Shown: positions 51,437 through 63,004 of the stretch, one piece after another
Layout: every line of letters starts with the position of its first letter
Position numbering within the stretch: position 1 is the stretch's first letter
DNA from: Ciona savignyi
Lineage: Eukaryota > Chordata > Ascidiacea > Phlebobranchia > Cionidae
Direction of reading: 5' to 3'
Length of the DNA: 64,000 bases
Assembly (NCBI GenBank): GCA_000149265.1
Contig: CH002951.1
Span: forward strand, 217,310 to 281,309
Position numbers and translations under genes: made by a program
The notes under the pieces: model-generated
The model's database searches: none
Seen by the model: only the letters and a program-made list of their open reading frames with translations
Told to the model about the DNA's origin: nothing

Positions 51437-54400
51437 CTAAAATACTTCACAGACCGGCGGATCATCACTCAACGAGCCATCCTTCAGGCAGAGCAACTTT
51501 GCACTTCCGATGACACGGTATCCCACGCCGCAATCATATCTAATCAATCCTCCAAACGGAACAAAATTCGGTCCCGAAGTGGTGATTGAAGGACTTAATA
51601 TACTGCCGTGCATTGGAGGTGGTGGAATTTTGCAGCGTATTTCTGACAAATAAGATATAATTTACTTATATTTAATAATTGATTATATAAAGTCTTTTTA
51701 AAAATTGGCGATTGATTCGGTAAATAACTAAATCAGGTTTATTTTATGCATATACATTTCGACATTAAATTTAATATTCGATTACCTTGTGTTCGATACG
51801 TAATGCTAAAACCGGGTTTCTGGACAAGATAATCAGTGTGCAATTGTATCTCAAACCAATTAGTAGTGGTGATAATTTCTGAGCCATTAAATGGGACACC
51901 GTCACCACAGAAAGTTCCTAACTCTCCAGAACTGTCTGTAATCTGTAGAGCAAAGAAAGTCCTGTAAATTATTTACTAAAAATCTACAATTATTCACAAA
52001 GGCGAAATCACCGCCGTCTAAAACTTAAATACACGGTTGTAAAAAGGGTGAAACCAAAAACAAAGGTGTACAATTAGAGCGGTTGTCGTGGTAAAACCAC
52101 AACTACCCATTAATATACCTGCCCACAATTTGTGTTTTCCAGTATGTAATTATACTTTCGCTGTGGCTTTTCTTATTATTTTTCTTATCACTCAAAGTAT
52201 ATAATTATAAGTGGGCGTATCTACGAAGATGAGAAATCAAGAACTTCTAAAAATATTCGAATCTATTAACACAATATAAAACCGACTTGCCTTTATCCAA
52301 TCATACGCACAGAAGCCGGACTGGTGTTGCTCAATGTGGAAGTTTATATTGACTTGGAAGTGAAGTCTTTTGCCAGCATCGGTCTGTGCGTAATCTTTAT
52401 TATTTACGTCATTCTTATTGTGCGTAAACGTAAAATGCGTATTTTGAAATCATTATACTCGAAATTACCAAAGGTGGCTTTTTATATAGACTTTCCTTCA
52501 TTATATGAGGGATGTAGCTGGTTTCATACCAGGAACAATACAAATGGTAGCAAATGTTACCTCGACTGTCCAACTACAGTCAGTGAGTCTCGGGTAGTTA
52601 TGGGGAAAGCCCGGAGAACATATTGTACCTTCGTGTTGTTGCATTCGGACCTTGCTACACTTTCCTATAAATACGTTGTATTTTGTTTTTTATCAAAACG
52701 TCACAGATATATTGCTTAGCATTACACATCAAAACACGCGCGTCGTTTCATTTTCTAATTGATAAATCATTTCGGCTGTGGCCATGTTGAATAAAAAATA
52801 GCGCGATTTTCCCGATCCATTATGATGCACTATAAATATACCCACTAAATATTACAATACTTGTTATTAAATCACCTGAACAGCTGTATCCATCAGAATG
52901 TAGCTGATATCCTGGTTTGCAAGTGCAGTAGTATCCGCCAAGATAGTTATTGCAGTAGTGATCGCACATACCAACAGTTTCTGGCTCCTCCGACTTTTCA
53001 TAAGCTGCTCGAAGTTCCACGCATTCATTTCGGTCTGCAAATAACCTAACACCTTTAAACAAATATGATAGGATAGGGTATTTATATTTATTCCCATCAA
53101 AGGGAAACGCATGGGGTTATTATACGGGCAGTCTAAGATTATTTGGCGATTACGTCGTTTTCACACAGATATTCGTCAGTTTATCGCATCGTACTCTGTT
53201 GTATTCTGTTGTGTATAATTGAGACGTTTCCTTAATTTAGGTACAGCTCATTAATTTACTGGGTCCGGCCAATGTTAGCTAAGTGCCTTGAACCAGGACA
53301 CAACCGAAAATCTACCGGCCTGTTTCGAATCTAAAACCGTTTGGCTGAATGGCGACGTACTGACATACTAATCTATTTGGTTAGACCAAATAAATTATAG
53401 TGCGTTGTATTGGTATTTGATTAATGCTCTACCTCGTTCTATTAAGACCAGGTGCACGCTAACAAATTCACAATTGATGTTAATGAGTAATTTTAAAATA
53501 TGATCCAATATGAAACGGAACATAGAAATTATTTATTTTCTACACATATAACTAATAGAATGAAGAAACAGAGACTGCCATTCGTTGTTTAACCTAAATG
53601 GAAATAATGACATCTGACTCTACCTTCTTGGTAGTAATGGGCCCGAAACCCGGTAGGTGGAGAAGTATTAGGCAAATCGTTAGAATAATCACTAATCATT
53701 CGCACTGTCATAACCTGGCCACTGGAAGTGAACTTCTGTGTGTATAATGAAGGGGCGTCTTCCCTAAAAAAGAAAATATTATGTATTGTATTCAATTGTA
53801 GAAACGTTTTCTTGATTTGGACAATTTAGGCCTACACAGACGAGAAATGTAAAACTACAAGAGTCCCTCCTCGTAACTGTTAGACCTACTTACCAGAAAG
53901 TAGTTGGGTTGCCGCAATATCGACCAAAACTTTTGTTGGAGGATGGAGAACCGTCAAGAATCTACCAATATCATTATTTAAAAAACAGTTTGATTGTAAA
54001 ACTTTTTTTATATTCACCTCTCTTATACCCAGACGTGGAAAATCATTGGATTAACCAAAACGAGTGAGATTAAAACCATTTAGAATAATTATTCGGCTGA
54101 GTTTTTGCATGTGATTTAACTATCCTTTCCTACAAAATTTAGAACTCTCACATTTTCGATAAGAAGTAAATAATGAAATTGTCAAGATTTACAAAAAAAA
54201 TAGATACAATAAATAAATCAAACATTAAGACACAATATACAGATATGGATAGTCCAGGGGTCTAAGAGCAGTTACCTCCAAATAATCCAATGCACAAGGT
54301 TGCCCATTTGCAAAAGAATCTTCGAGATCAAACGTCGTGAAATATAATACTACTCTGTACCCTCTTGCAGCCGTTATTATCCACGTATCATTCAAATTAT

Positions 54401-54589
54401 TGGCGTAAGGTGCAGGGAAATGAGCTGAAGTCAGGGTTCCAAACTTACCCCCACGAGCCGATAGATTCCCCTCTGTCGCATTGGTGATCCATGCGACCAA
54501 AATCAAAAGACAAAGACTGCAACTGTTTATAGTTAAGAATTATTTTATATTAATCAATGGTACAAAATATGTTCTTACCGTGTTTGCAT
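51437..54589 (-). CDS. Secreted CUB-EGF-CUB-sushi protein, MASP/MAp44-like, no protease domain
   Basis: Nine exons join in phase to 394 residues: 54589-54579, 54522-54276, 53962-53894, 53762-53624, 53034-52876, 52664-52561, 52383-52291, 51942-51786 and 51642-51437. Signal peptide [22 protein letters not shown]1 runs [18 protein letters not shown] to GFRAHYYQE. The calcium-type EGF has [30 protein letters not shown]2 has [26 protein letters not shown] and FCGDGVPFN. One sushi module, [12 protein letters not shown] to DPPVCE, is followed after two residues by a stop. In vertebrates this order begins the MASP and C1r/C1s proteases of the lectin and classical complement pathways, and alone forms the inhibitor MAp44. 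The donor at 52290-52289 is GC. A GT at 51445-51444 could serve as an alternative donor to distant protease exons, but none was found in the window. Confidence 0.87.
53067..53388 (-). mobile_element. Diverged SINE in intron of MASP-like gene
   Basis: Tail ataggataggg, ttattcccatcaaaggg, ggcagtctaagattatt, tttaggtacagctcattaatttactggg and aagtgccttgaaccaggaca retain the SINE block order. Confidence 0.75.
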
Positions 54590-57500
54590 GTCAGAAATCA
54601 GTTTACCTAAATTCTATAAATCCGAACTAAATAGCGTAATTGGGACAAAAGGACTGCACATGGAACTATAAGAGCGCTTGTGTGATTGCACAGCGCTTAA
54701 TCATCAACTAGATTTTTGTCTACTTAAGAAATCTACTGATAAGAGGGAAATTAACCAACATGCCCTCTGTGCGCACAAATATTATGGACATTCGTGTATG
54801 CTTCACAACCAAACACCTTTGCTTGTTCACATCTGCACTACGAACATTATTCGACTTCTGTTACTAAGAATCAATTGATAAAAACTCCACGAATGCAGTA
54901 TTTAAAACAATTAAAATTTTACGTTAAAGACTAAAATCACCATATGTAACAACACAACAAATCCAATAATCCAGTTAGTGGCAACGAAATATATTAATCA
55001 CCACTCACATCTTATATGCACACAAAAAAGGAACTTTGTGTTTTTGACGATCTATCGCAGTAAACTTGTATATTCATGTTCGATATTGTTTCCCGGGATT
55101 TATTTTTATACGAATAGACGTTTTCTACAAATTGGTTGAAATTCGACTCATCAATCCGCAAACATCCCTTAACAAATCAGTTCGATTAAAAGAGGGTACA
55201 AAAAATCATTGATATTCTATAGCTTACACAAAAAACATTTATCTACTATAAGTTCATTTGAAAATAGGTTACACAAAACCATTGCTTATGTAAAACTAAT
55301 TTTTGAATGTCTCTTTATCGCCACCTACTGGATATAAAACTTGTTTTTTTTATACCGCACAAACCTCGTTGTAAGAATGACGTTTATCATCCAAATATGA
55401 AGGGTTAATACACTATGATAGTTAATAAATAACATATTTAACTTGAAAAATAAAACAACTTGAATAGGCTAATATATACTTTTGTCTAATGCTAACAGCC
55501 AGCTTTAGAAATTAACATTCGTACCCAGAATATACACGTAATGACTGAGAAATAACAACGCAGCTGCGCTTTCTCTTTAAACTGAGATAAACATAAATAT
55601 CTTATCCCAGAGTTTTGTAACAAGGGTGAAATAAGTGTCGGGTGTTTTGCAATTCATTTATTTATTCTATTCCTGCGATATTAGAGTTTTCCTTTATAAT
55701 TTAGGTTTTAGTGTTTTTTCCTTTGGGGGCAAAAGGACATAATTGTTTGTAGGGGTGAGAGGGCAGAAAACTACTTACAAAATGTATTTATTATTGTATT
55801 ACAAAACTGCAAATAGTTCAGTAATGCTATTGTTTTAGTATTCGATAGTGTTTATTTAATAATTGTCGTGTTTAAACCCGTTAAATAAATATAAAGATAC
55901 CGTTTACGTAATTGAATCTAAATCTTAATATTTTCGGAAGTGACGATTGACAGACAGCAAATAGTATGTTTTTCCAACTTACAATGGTATAATTTTCCTG
56001 GTTTGGGCTTATAGCTATAACCTAGTATAAGGCTTTGCCTTGCTGTTAATAAGCTGGCGAAGGGAGTTTTACAATTAACAATTTTTAAACCAAATTTTTT
56101 ATGCAATTTGTTTAAAAACAAACCAAAGATTTAATTTGTGTTATTAAACAAAGCTGAGTGAAAATGCAGTAATGGAAAATGGGTAATTTTAATTTGTATG
56201 TGTATTATTTAACCTCGCAAAATTGACATAAAATATATATACAATAAATGCTACAATGAATGTTTCAGCTTTTCTTACATCTATGATGGTGAAATGCAAT
56301 TACGTCTTACTCTGGACTACATATATAATATATTACTCTTAAGAAATAAGAAGCCATTAAGCCGGATACTATCATATTGTTGGTCGACATTACTGATCAA
56401 TTTTCTTCGATGACTTACAGTATTAAATTTGCTATTGCAGATATGTTGTGCGATCAATTTTTAATTAATGATTAGAGATTGCGGCCGCGCCTGACATTTA
56501 ACTATATTGTTTTTTTAATTTACTTATCCACTCTTCCTTTGAAATAATATCATTAAAAATATATCTTTTTACCGTGAATGAAAAAACAAAACATAAAATT
56601 GAACTAAAACACTTTGTAAAAGCCTTTGTACACGTGATTAAATTAAAACGTATAAAAAAGAAATAATTAACTTACTCAACCATTTGAAAAATTACTAAGC
56701 AAGTATTTTTATTAGGCATTTCTTTTAACACAAAACAATATATATATATATATATATATGCTGCTAATATATATATATATATATCATATTTATATTGTGC
56801 GGTTGTCGTGTATAACCATGGTCATAGGCGTAGACCATTGGAGCCCACCCAGACGCCTTGTAAGATCAAACTCCACAAACTGCACAATCATCCCATTGTA
56901 TGGTCATTAAAAAGATTAAAATTAAATTTTTCCATTTACCAATTTGTTAAATAATTCGATCGTATGATGTTTAATATTACAATGTGTTTTAATAATTTAC
57001 CAGTAGGTTTTAATCTTTGCGAACGTTATACATTATACTTCTTTGCGTACTTTATTTTAAGGCTAACTACAACGACTTTCCACGTTATACAAAGAGCAAA
57101 CGTTAACTAAAGCAAAGGAAAATTAACATCCGCTAAATTACCAACAGTTGTGTGTGAGGTCTATTTGCGCACTGTTTCCGTTTTCTCTTTGTCTGATGTG
57201 TTGTGCACGCAATACAGTGTAATTATGAGTACTACTTAGTTACTTTATTCAGCCTAATAAGTTTATCCATGTTATTTTACCATTTTTCTTTATTAAAAAA
57301 TGTCGACCAGTAAAGATAGCGTTGAGTATATTTTGATCTAGAGAAATGATCATGAATAGCTAACCGACTAATTAAATATAGAAATACTATATGCTCTCAA
57401 TACATATTTTACGACAAGGCAGACATTTCTGCCCTGTAATTAAATCGTAGATTGTCACTACCGTGTTGTGATAGATTGCATGTATATTGCCTGCGGTTGA

Positions 57501-58931
57501 TGTTTTTATCGATTTTATGTCGTAAAACGCAGATATAACATCGGGTAAAGTACCATTGGCCAGATGGGATGTTTTCGTGGTGACATACGTCTTCTTTTAT
57601 ATAAGCGACATTTGTTTTTCACAAATATCACGGTGGCCTGCAAGTAAATTTACTCCCTGTATTGTTGCCATATTTAAATGATTTTACGTAAAACTTTTCT
57701 GCAAAGATTGTATACAAACCACATATATTTTTTGCAGTCTGTCTAATGGAATACGTTTTAATATTTAGCTAGGGTAACTTTGGTCAAGGATATGGTTTTA
57801 AGATACGAGATTAGGATATACGTGCAACTAGTCGAAACTTTCAGTCTTCAGGAGTTCGATATATATTTTTTTTAACCGTATGGTATCATATACCATAATC
57901 TAATTTTTGGGCAATCTATTTTCTTAATCCAAAAGATTATCCACTCTAATCCGACATTCTAGTATTAATATGATTTAGTCGCGTATTATAAGCTGTTCAG
58001 TGAATATTCGAATGGTCACACACGTTGGTTTTATCTATATTGTTAAAGGAAAAGCATGAGAAAAAATGAAATATATATATAGAGAGAGAAAAGAAGCTGC
58101 GTGAACTCCATTTTATTGTATTTTTATGTAGAGTTACATACAGCTTTCCATGTCGGTTTTAGTATTTTCGGTTTTAGTTAAAGCTTTAAATAACTTATAA
58201 TAACTAAATATCACGATGTCTTTTAGCCGAAATTTCAGTTTTATTGCAAAAATGTTTATTTTAATTATTTTATTACCAAGTCTTACAATTGATTTTCGAG
58301 GCAGTTTCTGAAGTCTGGCATAGAAAATTAATTTTACCTGCCGCTTCGAAATGGTAAAAGTTATTCAATGTATATGTACCGTAACAAAGCAATGGGAATA
58401 GCCTAGAATCCAGATGGATAAATATGTTCAATATTATGAAGAAATAGGCAAATAAAACTTAATTAAATAAAATAATGTGCTGTAGACCGTCAACCTCTCT
58501 GTATATCAGAACGTAGTATTGCTATACGCTGATGTATAAACATAAGGCGTTTATGTATATACTGATTGCTTGTGGATAGAATTAAATTGCGCAATAAGTT
58601 TGTGCGTATTATGTTCTTCTTAATATAGGTATAGGCCAAATAACGGCTTGACTTTAGTCTTGCGTGTACAATATTTTAGATAAAAGAAATAATACGTAGT
58701 TGCTACGAAACTAACAGTTTACATTGATACTCGTTGTAAGCTTTGATTAATGCATTTCCGTTAAAACGCCATAAGCCTCGTACACTGTTGCTGGTGTCAC
58801 TATGAGTATGCGGAAATCCTACTGGTATAAACATATATATATGCATTGTTTGCCCACTGGTATTAATTGTGTTACTATTTTACAAACGGTGGGTTACTGG
58901 TTAAAGCTACGATTATCCTTAAACTAAAGTT
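54590..58931. other. AT-rich spacer
   Basis: About 4.3 kb without a recognisable gene on either strand. The only open frames are short (for example 54678-54878 plus and 55918-56121 minus) and carry no family motif. Contains the AT microsatellites at 56738-56784 and a worn SINE tail near 55585 (gagataaacataaatatcttatcc). The part next to 58932 presumably holds regulatory DNA of the calcium-sensor gene. Confidence 0.55.
56738..56784. repeat. Two AT microsatellites
   Basis: (AT)n runs at 56738-56759 and 56767-56784 separated by gctgcta. Confidence 0.9.
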
Positions 58932-58988
58932 ATGTGTTATTCAGAGAAACATTTGTTAAGGTTTATTAGAAAGAAATCTTACAATAAA

Positions 58989-60824
58989 ATGGGAAAGCAG
59001 AATTCCAAACTCACTCCGAGCGTCTTATCGGACATGGTAAACAGCACAGACTTCACAGAAAGAGAAATACGTCTTTGGTACAAATCATTCCGCAAAGATT
59101 GCCCAACAGGAATTCTGTCATTGGAAGATTTCATTAAACTTTACAAGGATTTTTTCCCTACTGGAGATGCCAGTGTATTCGCAGAGCATGCGTTCAGGTA
59201 GGTGGCACATGAACGGTTTAACTTTGCATTCCGTGCTTTTCCGGTTAGGATATTATAAAATACTCAATATTATGCTTGAGGTTGGAACGTCGTCCATCGT
59301 TGTCACACGTCATATCGTTTAATCAAATGACTAAATAAATCTTTTATATTTGTTCAGGATGTGTTGTTTTGTAAAGTCGCTGAAAACGAACTGTTCGCAA
59401 TTAAGAATGTTTGGGGCATAAGATAACAACATGAGCTACTTTGAGCTACACGCATTGTTTTTTATGTTTAAAACAAGCGCGTTAGTTTTACATGGTCGGT
59501 TTGGCGTCGTACCACCTTACCAAGAATGCTTATTGTGGTACCGGCACAAATGGGTCAGGTTGTCACCTAAGCAGAATATTTATTTACCACAAAACGTAGA
59601 TAAAGCGCGTTGGGAGGTCCCTAAAAACAAACTAGTATCGCCCAGGAACAACGATAGAGTAATAATTTTTGTCCGCGTAATATACCGTAAAACCTCTATT
59701 TCACCGCCATGGCGCTGTTTTTTTTTAACTTTTCTATAAAAGTGACGTTCTAATAGAGGTGGCGCTCAAATAGAGGTTTTACGGTATACCTGGTGCTTGA
59801 GATTCCAAACATTTTGGCGAATTTATTACAGTTCAGTGCCAAAAGTGACAGGTTGATCATGACAATTGTGACAGGGTTAACCATACGGTTGTGTGGCCAA
59901 ATGATTAACGCGACCGATAAATATACCGACTCCTATACAAAAAAGGTCCGACTAAAGAGCGAGACATTTGTTCAAAACTTTGCTCGTAAAAAAATCATGA
60001 CCACCGGTTTGCTGTCTCGTCATGACTACCAAGCTTAAGCTTTAGACCAACCCAACCTTTGTTTTTGCAAAGAACACTAAAAGGAATCAATATTTTATGC
60101 CGCGCCCTGTAATCCAAAGGAAACGGGGTCGAAAGGCTTTATCATTACACTCGAATAAACAGCAGATCCGTTTTAATCGATAGAACTTTCGACACAAATG
60201 GCGATGGTACGATTGATTTCAAGGAGTTCATGTGCGCTTTATCTGTCACTTCGAGAGGCACCTTCGAAGAGAAGTTGAAGTGGGCTTACACTATGTACGA
60301 CTTGGATAATGATGGACACGTGACAAGGAAAGAAATGCTTGAAATTATCAAGGTCACATAGTTTGATTGTCCGTTTTATTTTGTTAGAATTATAGATTGG
60401 TTGAGACACATTGTTCAATGGTCGCATTTGTTAACCTTTTTTTTATCTTATCTTTTTTCTTTTCTAAAACATATTTAAAACTGCGGTATCGATTACACTA
60501 AAAACACGCACCATTTGCTTTGATTTGATGTTAAATAACAAAAAAAAACTAAATTTGACTTCTGGTTCACAGGCGATCTACAAAATGGTAGGGGTGGAGG
60601 CAATGGCTAAGATAGTAACTGATGGACTTACAGCACAGCAGAGGGTCGACCGGATTTTCAGTCGAATGGATCGAGACGGAGATGAACAGATTACTGTTGA
60701 TGAATTTAAAAAGGCCGCTAGTGAAGACCTAAGTCTGGTTATGTTACTCCAAGTAGGCGGTGGCGGTGGCGCAAATACTGCTAGTACAAGTGATGAACCT
60801 GATTCCGTCACCAGCACTGAATAA
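58989..60824 (+). CDS. Neuronal calcium sensor, visinin-like/hippocalcin type
   Basis: Myristoylated EF-hand calcium sensor acting at membranes of neurons or photoreceptors (family knowledge). Exons 58989-59197, 60184-60352 and 60573-60824 join in phase to 209 residues. I start at [10 protein letters not shown], because Gly-2 is the N-myristoylation site; an in-frame ATG at 58932 would bury it. EF1 is degenerate (CPTG), as in the whole family. EF2 [12 protein letters not shown] (73-84), EF3 [12 protein letters not shown] (109-120) and EF4 [12 protein letters not shown] (159-170) keep the calcium ligands. The C terminus departs from the family: MLLQ is followed by a run of glycines and a Ser/Thr/Asp tail of about 20 residues. 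The poly(A) signal is at 60974-60979. VSNL1 and HPCA are equally possible. Confidence 0.92.
59198..60183 (+). other. First intron of the calcium-sensor gene
   Basis: 986 bases. Apart from the 104-bp MITE it has two open frames (59431-59739 and 59793-60038, plus strand) without recognisable domains; the first runs through the MITE. I treat them as chance. Confidence 0.55.
59683..59786. mobile_element. Palindromic MITE (104 bp) in calcium-sensor intron
   Basis: taccgtaaaacctctattt at the left and aaatagaggttttacggta at the right are perfect inverses, and TA duplicates flank it (59681-59682 and 59787-59788). It would fold into a hairpin. Confidence 0.85.
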
Positions 60825-61000
60825 ACTAAAATTATAAAAAAAAACATTTTAAAGCACACATATTCTATAATATATATATACATATAAATACATGTTTTTA
60901 AAACTTGGACCTACTTACGAGAACAAGTTCGCTTTGTGGTTCATACGTAAATTGATTTATTTGCATTGTTGTAAATAAAATTCTTTAAATCGAAATATTT

Positions 61001-61382
61001 GTTGATTTAGAGTAAACTAAAATACATGTATTTGTTTAACACTTGTGTCAATTCTGTTAATCACAGGCCTCGGGAAATATGACTGTGATACCCGGGCCTT
61101 ATTCAATTGAACGGGAGATCCAGGTTATGATTTGTAATTATTAAATCGGAACAAAACTTTTATATGGGCTTAGTAAACAACATGATATAGATATCTTAAA
61201 ACCCAACATTTAGAGTTTTTCATGGGGAACTCCCTAGAATCGTAAAACACTAATTACTTTTAATTTCGCCATTTCATTTTTATATTGTATATCGCCCAAA
61301 GTATTTGCCCAAAATGTTAATAAATTTTGTATATTGTAGGTCCACATACCAAAGATAATATATTTTTTTAACTATACATGAC
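61001..61382. other. Spacer after the calcium-sensor gene
   Basis: No gene or repeat recognised. Confidence 0.5.
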
Positions 61383-61676
61383 ATGCACAAGCTTGAAATA
61401 TTATCTATTATGCACAAATGTAAACACCACAATGTACCCCCTTCTATTTTACAGTGTATTAAGTTAAAACCAATGACATCAGGCATGTCGACCAGACAAA
61501 AATCCCGATTTATAATTCCATACTGCAGTAAAACCACCACCCAGCAATCAATAAAATATATTGGTCCCAAACTCTGGCATCAACTTCCCACTAGTATACG
61601 TGATATTAAGTCATTTAACAAATTTATTAAAGTAGTAAAACAACACCTCTTGGATGATCCTCACCCTCTTCCTTAA
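61383..61676 (+). mobile_element. 3' end of a non-LTR retrotransposon ORF2 (CR1/Jockey/L2-like)
   Basis: 97-residue frame ending IKYIGPKLWHQLPTSIRDIKSFNKFIKVVKQHLLDD. The sequence iGPkLWhqLPtsIRdikSfnkFkk is the classic tail of LINE reverse transcriptases of this kind. Upstream RT is absent, so it is a 5'-truncated copy. The T-rich DNA to about 62950 may be its 3' UTR. Confidence 0.75.
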
Positions 61677-62950
61677 CCATTGTTAATTTATTTAATATCA
61701 TATGATTTTCCTCCCTTATAATGGCCCACTTTTACAATTCCTTGTATCTCAGTAAAAATAATTCTTGGTTAACATACATAATCTTATCTATATCTAAGCT
61801 TATTCTTATAATATCCGAACCCATTCTTAAATTCTCTCTTACTATCACACCACTAGTATATTTTACCTTTTGTTCTACCACTCTTTTCTAACTCTTTCAT
61901 GTTTTGATTTGTTTGATTCTTTGTTGTATCACCTTAATCTTTTAATGTAACACCTGCAATATATGTTATTTTTTATTTTTATTTTTTAATACACCACTTT
62001 ATTTTTGTCCACATGATTACTCACCAATTCGTTCCACCATATTACACCGCAGGCTGTAACTGTTACATGGTAAGCCGATGGCAATAATATTTTGAAGTGG
62101 ATTTTTTGTTGATGTTTAAATTGGCCGGCCCTAACAGTTACCTTGTATTTAGAATGCACCACATCCAACCACCACTAATGTAGCGCACCAGCTCACCTGC
62201 ACCCGCATGTATCACTTACAAGTAAAACCCTTTTTCTTTCTCTTTCTTTTACTATTGTTTTATTTAAGAACCCTACTGTCCAGATTTTCTATTTTTCAGA
62301 GCATTGGGAGATCTAGTGACGGCAGGAGGCTCTTCTGTTGTTGTGGCGTCACTATAAATCATCATCTCAAGAATTTATTTTTCCGGAACTTGCTGCATAG
62401 TTTATTCATTTTTTATTTTTATTTAATATTAATTTTGTCAGTTAGGCAGTCTTTGCCTACTTATTGTTTGTACTATGCATAATTGTTATGCATACTTAAA
62501 TTGCAATATTGTTTTGCACAATAATGTTTTTTTCTAATTAATTTTAATTATTTATTTATGTATTTAAATGTTTAATTAATATATTTTTAAATGCCTTGGT
62601 AAGTGTTGCACTTGAAACTTTTCAGTGGAATTTCATTTTTGGGGTTTTTCTTTTTCCACTGCGGCCCACACTTTCCGGGCCACCCCTTCTCCTAAAGCCG
62701 ACTCCCCCATTGCACGGGTCGCTTTACCGCACACTTTTCTTCGAGGCTTAGTGCAATTTTTGTTTTATAAACAACTATTTAATTATTTTTAATATTTTTT
62801 ATTTTTTAAATTGGGTTTAGCGGCCACGTCAAATTATACAGAATTTTAATAGTCTATATTTTTTAGACGTGTTCTAACGACTGTCGTTTTGACGTTTTTT
62901 CCCGTTTTCCAAATTTTTACCGATAGTCCCACTTCGTGTTTTCATCGTGG
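61677..62950. other. T-rich region, possible LINE 3' UTR
   Basis: Strongly T-rich on the plus strand with CT-rich blocks (tctttctctttcttttac) and a GC-rich island near 62660-62740 (actgcggcccacactttccg). No coding sequence supported. Confidence 0.4.
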
Positions 62951-62952
62951 AA

Positions 62953-63004
<52 letters not shown>
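62951..63004. repeat. A-run and (AT)n microsatellite
   Basis: Eleven A followed by a run of about 20 AT units, ending atatattatatatac. It may mark the end of the LINE fragment upstream. Confidence 0.9.

Noticed and set aside
52324-52719. 131-residue plus-strand open frame, first taken for a gene or repeat
   Set aside because: The opposite strand holds two exons of CUB2 (52664-52561 and 52383-52291) with correct splice sites and phases; the plus-strand frame is a shadow.
58932-58988. Upstream in-frame ATG of the calcium sensor
   Set aside because: It would place 19 residues before the myristoylation motif MGKQNSKL, which has to be N-terminal in this family.
59431-60038. Two open frames in the first calcium-sensor intron
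   Set aside because: No recognisable domain, one overlaps a palindromic MITE, and there is no splice support.
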